From the NCBI RefSeq assembly GCF_014836905.1, contig NZ_JACSPZ010000003.1, positions 248,001 to 312,000 on the forward strand: 64,000 nt of DNA, written 5' to 3'. Shown piece by piece: positions 60,001 through 64,000 of the stretch. Every line of letters begins with the position of its first letter. The first letter of the stretch is position 1. Position numbers and translations under genes: made by a program. Source of the stretch: Solibacillus faecavium (GTDB lineage: Bacteria; Bacillota; Bacilli; Bacillales_A; Planococcaceae). The notes beneath the pieces were generated by a model. The model was given only the letters and a program-made list of their open reading frames with translations. It ran no database searches and was not told where the DNA came from.

Positions 60001-61005
60001 ACCATACAGCTGATCATCGGTTGTCAGCTGTAAATCACGGCGCATCTGCTCTTGACGGTAATATTGATGTGGTTTCATCTCATCCATTAAGCCCTTGACC
60101 ATTTGACAAAGTTCTTCAAAAGTTTGCTCCGTATTGAAAGAAGCACGTAAAGGCAAAATATTAACTCGTGTACAAGGCACAGACATTGCCTTATGCCCAA
60201 AACGGTTCATCATCGGAATGCCAACAATGACATCCTTCGCCTGTGTCATACGTTTCGTATAGGCAATTACTGCGGCACTAATGACTTCCTGCATGTTAAC
60301 GTGCAATTGCTTACTATATTGCTGCAAGTTCATCCACGTTGCTGAAGAAAGGGGGGCTTGATGTAAAATGACTTGTCCCATTTTGCTACTCTTTTTTCTG
60401 CTAAGTGAGATGACCTCTGTTTCTTGCAACTTAGAAATCCAATAGGAAGCATCCTTCTTTGCCTGTTCGGAAGTTTTATATTGCAGGTCTTGCTCAACCA
60501 TTTGAACATAATCACCAAAGTGCTTTGTATATGGCTTATTTTGAACTAAAGCCGAGTAACGCTCGTTAATTTGCTGAAATATTAACCGGAAACTATAGGC
60601 ATCACTTACAAGATGGTGGATGCGCAAGTAGAGAAAGTGCTCTTCGGAAGACGCAGAGAATAGTATGGCACGAACTAAATCGTCCTTTCCTAGGTTGCGT
60701 ACTATTTCCACATCTGCTTGCATGTGCAAAAATGCTTCTTCTGTTGAATATGATATCTTTTCTGCCTGAAACGTAATAGAAGAAGGGATTTTCTGATAAA
60801 GTGAACCTTCTTCTTCCGAACATTTGATATGCAGCCCAACTGCGCTCCCAATAGTGGCATCTACAGCCTGTAAAAGTAAATCGGTATCGATGTAAGCAGG
60901 AATATGTAAATACTCCGCTGTATTGTATAAAGGACTTTCCGTTAGGTGATGGGCATACCATATCCCAGAAGCAGCTTCAGTTAAAGGGAAACGTAATTCG
61001 ATCAT
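54049..61005 (-). CDS. dhbF: Bacillibactin-type nonribosomal peptide synthetase DhbF
   Basis: 2318 residues; order C-A-T-C-A-T-TE, as in Bacillus DhbF (about 2378). C1 (about 1-430; HHLVSDAYS, an HHxxxD variant), A1 (about 460-930), T1 (LGGHSL Ser about 985), C2 (about 1020-1440; HHISADGWS), A2 (about 1480-1970), T2 (LGGHSL), TE (GWSLGG Ser). Reading the binding-pocket residues by alignment to GrsA gives DILQLGMIWK for A1 (glycine) and DFWNVGMVHK for A2 (threonine). It condenses dihydroxybenzoyl-Gly-Thr and the TE trimerises and cyclises it. ATG at 61005 is 5 bases after the ArCP gene stop codon. Confidence 0.93.
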   Translation of the reverse strand: MIELRFPLTEAASGIWYAHHLTESPLYNTAEYLHIPAYIDTDLLLQAVDATIGSAVGLHIKCSEEEGSLYQKIPSSITFQAEKISYSTEEAFLHMQADVEIVRNLGKDDLVRAILFSASSEEHFLYLRIHHLVSDAYSFRLIFQQINERYSALVQNKPYTKHFGDYVQMVEQDLQYKTSEQAKKDASYWISKLQETEVISLSRKKSSKMGQVILHQAPLSSATWMNLQQYSKQLHVNMQEVISAAVIAYTKRMTQAKDVIVGIPMMNRFGHKAMSVPCTRVNILPLRASFNTEQTFEELCQMVKGLMDEMKPHQYYRQEQMRRDLQLTTDDQLYGPEINFMPFYENYMFGKVKVENRKVVTGPVEDISFNFYSTPHGMQLDLVANADLYDKEELEHHSARFLQFLDLLLETVDAPMFQLPVLLNEEFVMFQDKQGPVSELNNITVYELFKKQMQNMPGATAIKINNTHITYAELDLLVGRIAHQLKAHDIGLEDFVGICMERSIEMVATMLACFKLGAAYIPMDPTYPEERLLYMIEDACPKIVLVNGEVSFIAEGTPIVPLQPSKQIYEPITSCIGQTAYMIYTSGSTGNPKGVVVEMPSLVNFLQAMQQQFSLSEKDNLLAITTISFDISALEIYLPLLYGASIHLATKEQVQDPILMQALIEQQNISIMQATPTVWQMMVQYAKDALNGLTVLVGGEALSRNLALSLLEAGATVYNMYGPTETTIWSTCTEIRPQEAPSLGSAIDRTEVYVLDAMLQPVPIGVIGELYIAGEGLARCYHNRPSLTAERFVANPFAAGKRMYRTGDLVVWQADGNLHYISRADHQVKIRGFRIELGEIENALEEITAIEQAVVVMIREDQPGDKRIVAYVIGDESEEQCRQQLAERLPDYMVPAHFVFMETFPQTSNGKIDRLKLPQPVISHIEKMEPTTRTEVTICDFFKGILKLNSVGIDEDFFQLGGHSLLATELLLQLRKTFAIDLSISVIFNHPTVIDLAQAVEQAKKKSLAVIDRQQVEVIPLSHAQRSLWFIQQLDESSASYNIPIVYTFEQPIDVLKLIKAIGKVVEKHAILRTIYPAIDGVPYQQLVDEAPKVLIEEVDPDEVQAQIKACTRYAFDLKHEPGFRVTLINRKTLVVVFHHISADGWSLATFTEDLQLAYDNNDLEPLEIQYHDFAVWQQTEGVYTNDNLSYWMEKLKHSPDEIELVRDGKRQFQSKPESETLTFTIDAALHQRLQQLAKNKQATLYMVLQSGFLALMTKLGAGEDLILGSPMAGRDQEELMANVGMFINTVAMRTDTSGDHNFVTLLERVKQTCIEAMEHQYVPFDHIVERLKPTRVPSQHPIFQIMFALQNTPQPSLVLEQQKADIQLHTVGQPKFDLNIEMREEFIGDKPNGIEVLVEYRTDLYKKETVSALLQRYVSVLEQVMNNPILSELNVMLEGEQKKVLLDWNPKGHKSEQKTIAEQFEAIAEMHPQRIAVSDDNEELTYLDLNRKANQLAHILFEKGVTSETFVALLMPRSVDMIVSILAVLKTGAAYVPIDPVYPKDRIDYILKDSVPSCLITSVDLKLKAEAMNVMEFIVMEELPLASYPSENIKHHERLGILHPMNPAYVIYTSGSTGRPKGVVIPNQNVIRLLDATNEWFHFNEEDRWSLFHSYAFDFSVWEIWGALLYGGELVVIPYNVSRSPLDFLALLAEKKITVLNQTPSAFYQLMAVDKEQPELSEKLALRYIVFGGEALNLTRLQEWYDRHPEDAPTLVNMYGITETTVHVSYLRLNEELSQSQANSLIGTAIPDLNIYVLDEQLKPVPPGVVGEMYVTGEGLAQGYLNQASLTAERFIANPYGTPGSRMYRTGDLARWTKNGELDYIGRIDHQVKIRGFRIELGEIEQVLLKHSQIAQVAVIAREDRPGDVRLAAYYVPEQGRAVTEQMLKEFASLSLPAYMVPTSYTFLEQMPLTANGKLDTKQLPAPVITLQELVLPKTPQETLLCELFCEVLNLPQVGTDDSFFELGGHSLLAVQLIGRIREAFGKELAIGHLFEAPTVSGLTHALQNGKDSQALNVVLPLRDGEQPIFAIHPAGGLSWCYAGLLKNLSAEFALYGIQAQGIAEDCELPRSLTEMALSYIEAIKEIQPTGPYRLLGWSLGGNVVQEMAVQLEHQGECVSLLCILDAYPFAFVPPVKLTEEQEALVALLALAGYEPDMEDEVTQEYVMDALKAEGSAIATLDESTILRLKEVYKNSINLLKEHKPQIYCGDVLFYKSTLVPDWIPDVDVASWKPYIKGELTQIDIACRHKDMCQSIPLNEIGQTLINHLVKEKKMYV

Positions 61006-61010
61006 TTATT

Positions 61011-61265
61011 TCATCCTCCGTAATCAGCTTCAAATTCTTTAATAAGACTATGCCAGCCCTTGATTGTTGGATTGTCTGCGAGCTGGATAAATGTAAGGGG
61101 AAACCCTTTTTGGCGCAGCTCCTCAACGATTGTCATCATCGTAATAGAGTCAATGCCGACATCCAGTAAATAATCTTCATCTGAAATAGTATCTATAGGC
61201 TCTGTCACATAGGATGCGACAAAAGCGCGGAGCTGTTCAATTGTAAAATCAGTTTGATTTACCAT
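61011..61265 (-). CDS. Free-standing aryl carrier protein (ArCP) for 2,3-dihydroxybenzoate
   Basis: 84 residues. Carrier fold with LLDVGIDSITMM (Ser about residue 40 for the phosphopantetheine arm) and a C-terminal FIQLADNPTIKGWHSL helix, which align with the ArCP part of EntB/DhbB (GLDSVRMM..LAKNPTIDAWWKLL pattern). In most relatives this domain is fused to the isochorismatase; here it is its own gene between dhbE and dhbF. DhbE should load dihydroxybenzoate onto it and DhbF C1 should accept it. ATG at 61265; AAGAAGG upstream. Confidence 0.9.
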   Translation of the reverse strand: MVNQTDFTIEQLRAFVASYVTEPIDTISDEDYLLDVGIDSITMMTIVEELRQKGFPLTFIQLADNPTIKGWHSLIKEFEADYGG

Positions 61266-61298
61266 AATATCAACCTTCTTTTCTTAATATTCAGTATT

Positions 61299-62909
61299 TT
61301 AAGTGTGTAACTGTTTTTCAAACGAAAGACGCAAATCTTTTTTCGAAACCTTACCAAGATGAGTCAACGGAAAGCTCTCCACAAATAGTATTTCATCCGG
61401 AATTTTGTACGTTGCCAAACCTCGTTCCCGCAGGAAAGACTTCAATTGGCGCTTCGTCACATCTGGATTTCTTAGAATAATAAAGGCACAACTTTTTTCG
61501 CCCATATAGTAATCAGGCATAGCAACGATTGCTGCGTCATGTACAGCCGGATGGGCAAGCAACATATTTTCAACTTCCTCTGCCGCTATTTTTTCACCAC
61601 CGCGGTTAATTTGATCTTTAGCTCGACCCTCCACGATGAGATAACCATCTTCAGTTTTACGTACAATATCGCCAGTCCGGTAAAAACCATCTTTTGTGAA
61701 GGCTTTTTCATTATGCTCCGGAGCTTTATAGTATCCCTGAATAGTGTAAGGACCACGTGTCAACAGATGTCCTGCCTCTCCAATCGGTAATTCTTGATCT
61801 TCATCGTCAACAACTTTTACTTCATCATACGGTGACATTGGTCGACCTTGTGTATGGATAACGATTTCATCCGGGTCGTCCAATCTTGTGTAGTTTACTA
61901 AACCTTCCGCCATCCCGAACACTTGCTGTAGCTGGCAATCAAATATAGGACGTACGCGTTTGGCCGCTTGAGCGCTGAACTTGGAGCCACCAACAAGCAT
62001 TACTTCCAAGCTAGATAAATCCTCTTTGTGAATCGGTTTGACATCCAGCCAATGCAGCGCAAGCGAAGGAACAAGCTGAAGCATTGTCACGCGGTGCTTT
62101 TCAATAAGTGGGAATGCCACATCAGGACTTGGTGAAGAACTTAATACGATCTTTCCACCTGCATACAGAACGCCTAAAATACCTGGAGAACTCATTGGAT
62201 AGTTATGAGAAACCGGCAATACAACCAAAAGCACAGTATCTTCTGTCACGTGGCAATGCTCCACACTCAATTTAATCGTGTACATATATTCATCATGTGT
62301 ACGCGGAATAAGTTTGGAAATCCCTGTGCTTCCGCCTGAAAGCTGCAAGAAAGCCACTTCGCTTCCTTTTACTGATGGAAAACTAATTGACTGTGTAGTA
62401 AATAGCGAATCAAAAGGCACAAATTCCTGTGCGTCACCAAGATTAATAATGTGTTCTAACGAAGAAACCTCCTGCTGTACTTGTCTTGCAAGACTACGGT
62501 AATCAAACCCACCAAAAGAATCCATAGCGATATAGGCTTTTGCTTCGGTAAATTCACAAAAATAGCGAATTTCGTTATAACGGTGAGAGGGCAGTGAAAA
62601 AACGGGTAATGCGCCAATTTTAAATAAGGCGAATACGATCTCGACATAGCCGACGACATTTGGGAGCTGTACAACAACTCGATCCTCCTTTTGAATTCCT
62701 AGTAAAAGAAGCCCATTAGCTAATTGATTGACCCGTTCATTTAGCTGCGAATATGTAAGTGTGCGCTCATGATCAATGACCGCCACATTTTCAGCAAACT
62801 GACGAGCTCTATCTTCAAGCATTTGACCAATCGTTAAACCTTCCCAACAGCCTACCTCACGATAAAAAGCAGCTCTGTCATCTGGCCGTGGAGTAAACCC
62901 ATCCAACAT
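61299..62909 (-). CDS. dhbE: 2,3-dihydroxybenzoate-AMP ligase DhbE
   Basis: 536 residues, standard length. Adenylation motifs: LQLSGGSTGISKLIPRTHDEY (A3), FYRTGDIVRK (A7-like), and GGEKIAAEEVENMLLAHPAV (A8/A10 region with the catalytic Lys near the C-terminal PLTHLGKVSKKDLR). It activates 2,3-dihydroxybenzoate with ATP and loads it on the separate carrier protein. First gene of the minus-strand operon, with the Fur box at 62961-62975. ATG at 62909 follows AAGGAGG by 6 bases. Confidence 0.94.
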   Translation of the reverse strand: MLDGFTPRPDDRAAFYREVGCWEGLTIGQMLEDRARQFAENVAVIDHERTLTYSQLNERVNQLANGLLLLGIQKEDRVVVQLPNVVGYVEIVFALFKIGALPVFSLPSHRYNEIRYFCEFTEAKAYIAMDSFGGFDYRSLARQVQQEVSSLEHIINLGDAQEFVPFDSLFTTQSISFPSVKGSEVAFLQLSGGSTGISKLIPRTHDEYMYTIKLSVEHCHVTEDTVLLVVLPVSHNYPMSSPGILGVLYAGGKIVLSSSPSPDVAFPLIEKHRVTMLQLVPSLALHWLDVKPIHKEDLSSLEVMLVGGSKFSAQAAKRVRPIFDCQLQQVFGMAEGLVNYTRLDDPDEIVIHTQGRPMSPYDEVKVVDDEDQELPIGEAGHLLTRGPYTIQGYYKAPEHNEKAFTKDGFYRTGDIVRKTEDGYLIVEGRAKDQINRGGEKIAAEEVENMLLAHPAVHDAAIVAMPDYYMGEKSCAFIILRNPDVTKRQLKSFLRERGLATYKIPDEILFVESFPLTHLGKVSKKDLRLSFEKQLHT

Positions 62910-62960
62910 GTAAGAAACCTCCTTGATACAATAGTGTTATTGAATAAACTACAATGATAT

Positions 62961-62975
62961 TGATAATCATTATCA
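62961..62975. promoter_or_regulatory. Fur box upstream of dhbE
   Basis: TGATAATCATTATCA, the reverse complement of the dhbA core at 47478 and a perfect 7-1-7 repeat, with flanking AATGATAT/AATTCATT continuing the Fur pattern. Confidence 0.88.
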
Positions 62976-62991
62976 ATTCATTGTAAGAGTT

Positions 62992-63020
62992 ATGCTACGC
63001 TTTAAAATATTTATAGTCAA
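62992..63020 (-). promoter_or_regulatory. Candidate sigma-A promoter of the dhbE operon
   Basis: On the minus strand TTGACT (63020-63015), 17-base spacer, TAGCAT (62997-62992), then 16 bases to the Fur box. Same layout as the dhbA promoter. The rest of the 370-base gap shows nothing else. Confidence 0.55.
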
Positions 63021-63281
63021 TAAACGATGGACAATTTGATTCAATAAGACCAATCGATCTGGTCCTTTAGACTTTTATTATTATTTTATAAATTTAAAAA
63101 CTGTATCTTAAAGGGGAGTAGGATATCCATACAGCTAATCATTTTAGCCGATTAATCATGAGGCTTTAAAAGAAAAATCCACTATATGGTATAATGAATC
63201 CAATTTAAGGTGATTGTAGAAAATGTTTCTTAAGTCAATTGCCTTCAAAGATCAAATTATAAAAAGAGAGAAGGAAACAGT

Positions 63282-64000
63282 ATGAGAAAAAACTCCTTAA
63301 GCTTAAGCATTGTTACTGCTTGTCTCCTTTTAGTCGGCTGCAGTAATGAAGCAGATGAACCGGTAAACGACAGTGTAATCGAAGCAATAGAAAATAAAGA
63401 ATATGATAAAGCGTTAACTTTAATAGAGGAAAATGCAGATGGTAGTCCAGACGATGAAGAGACAAAGGCTTTGTATGCACAGCTTCAGGAATTTAAAGAA
63501 GTAAAGGACACGAGAGACAATGCTGATTGGGATGGTGTGTTGGAAAAGGCGCATCCAATGCTTGAAAATGCCTCATTGGAAAGCGGTTTGAAAGCGGAGT
63601 TAGAAAAAATGATTGTAGAAGCTGAAATGGAAATTAATAATAGTATTAAAGAGAACGCTGAACAAAATTCCACTGGTTCAAAGGAAAAGTATTTAGCTAA
63701 AATAGCAGAAGTAGAAAATGGAATAAAAGAATTGGACCCGGTATTTGAAAATGGTACCCAAATTGAGTTAACAGAAGCACAGGTAGAAGTATTCGAGCGA
63801 TGGGATGCACTATTGAATGAAATCTATAAACAACTAGAAACACAACAACTTTCACCGAACGACATGAACAAACTAAGAGAAGAACAACGAAAATGGTTAA
63901 CGCATCGTGATGAAAAAGCAGCAGAAGCAGCATCAAAGTTTGAAGGCGGTTCAATGAAAAATTTGGAATACGCTAGCGTACAAGCGCAGTTAACTAAAGA
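63282..64000 (+). CDS. LprI/DUF1311-type lipoprotein (partial, continues past the window)
   Basis: At least 239 residues, no stop before the window ends. Signal peptide with lipobox LLLVGCSN (Cys about residue 20). A long Glu/Lys/Asn-rich helical region (residues about 35-145) precedes an LprI-like domain: VFERWDALLNEIYKQLE, then LREEQRKWLTHRDEKAAE, then GGSMKNLEYASVQAQLTK. LprI-type proteins include lysozyme inhibitors of the cell surface. ATG at 63282 follows GAGAAGG. The last residues lie outside the window. Confidence 0.8.
   Translation, partial: MRKNSLSLSIVTACLLLVGCSNEADEPVNDSVIEAIENKEYDKALTLIEENADGSPDDEETKALYAQLQEFKEVKDTRDNADWDGVLEKAHPMLENASLESGLKAELEKMIVEAEMEINNSIKENAEQNSTGSKEKYLAKIAEVENGIKELDPVFENGTQIELTEAQVEVFERWDALLNEIYKQLETQQLSPNDMNKLREEQRKWLTHRDEKAAEAASKFEGGSMKNLEYASVQAQLTK

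Overview
The window is AT-rich, low-GC Gram-positive chromosome. It has strong AGGAGG-type ribosome binding sites, frequent TTG and GTG starts, sigma-A- and sigma-B-like promoters and typical Bacillales families (YtxH, GlsB, TnrA-like MerR, CitS/CitT, YunC, YvbH, Bsn-type nuclease, bacillibactin genes). The family mix and the style of the intergenic repeats suggest Planococcaceae (Solibacillus/Lysinibacillus relatives). That placement is inference; no rRNA or tRNA gene is present to fix it.

Layout. 0-9 kb: small membrane and secreted proteins, a membrane-anchored phospholipase D-like enzyme, an alpha/beta hydrolase, a transglutaminase-like protein and two stress proteins behind sigma-B-like promoters. 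9-15.5 kb: a GmhB-like HAD phosphatase, a DHA2 efflux pump divergent from its TetR-type regulator with a perfect operator between them, a small-molecule kinase, a GNAT acetyltransferase, four tiny membrane proteins and a soluble PAS-chemoreceptor. 15.8-21.5 kb: a 7TM-PAS-GGDEF diguanylate cyclase, then an AbaSI/PvuRts1I-like modification-dependent endonuclease bracketed by two ~200-bp direct repeats. The same repeat family recurs at 21.3 kb and twice at 29.4-29.9 kb.

21.7-29.4 kb is a nitrogen-scavenging island. A short TnrA-like regulator diverges from a seven-gene operon: NMT1/SsuA-type ABC importer, isochorismatase-fold amidohydrolase, IclR regulator, MFS transporter and hydantoinase/allantoinase-like cyclic amidase. 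Two TnrA/GlnR boxes lie between them, one at the classical -49 position. 30-39 kb holds a SHOCT/PH protein, YunC without a canonical start codon, a CitST-like two-component system with a CitM-type transporter, a polar amino acid ABC transporter and a NERD-domain protein. 39-47 kb has a secreted endonuclease I, small proteins, a divergent ferrochelatase and an SDR enzyme. Here two unusual nine-unit arrays with a ~21-bp period lie downstream of minus-strand genes.

47.4-63 kb is a complete catecholate siderophore locus in two face-to-face operons, each with the same Fur-box core 15-16 nt behind a promoter. dhbA-dhbC-dhbB on the plus strand make 2,3-dihydroxybenzoate. dhbE, a free-standing aryl carrier protein, dhbF, mbtH, an MFS exporter and sfp on the minus strand activate, assemble and export the product. 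The DhbF adenylation codes read as Gly and Thr, so the product should be bacillibactin-like (DHB-Gly-Thr)3. A CYP152 fatty-acid peroxygenase sits between the operons as its own unit. The window ends inside an LprI/DUF1311-type lipoprotein gene.

No tRNA, rRNA, transposase, phage gene or CRISPR array was seen.
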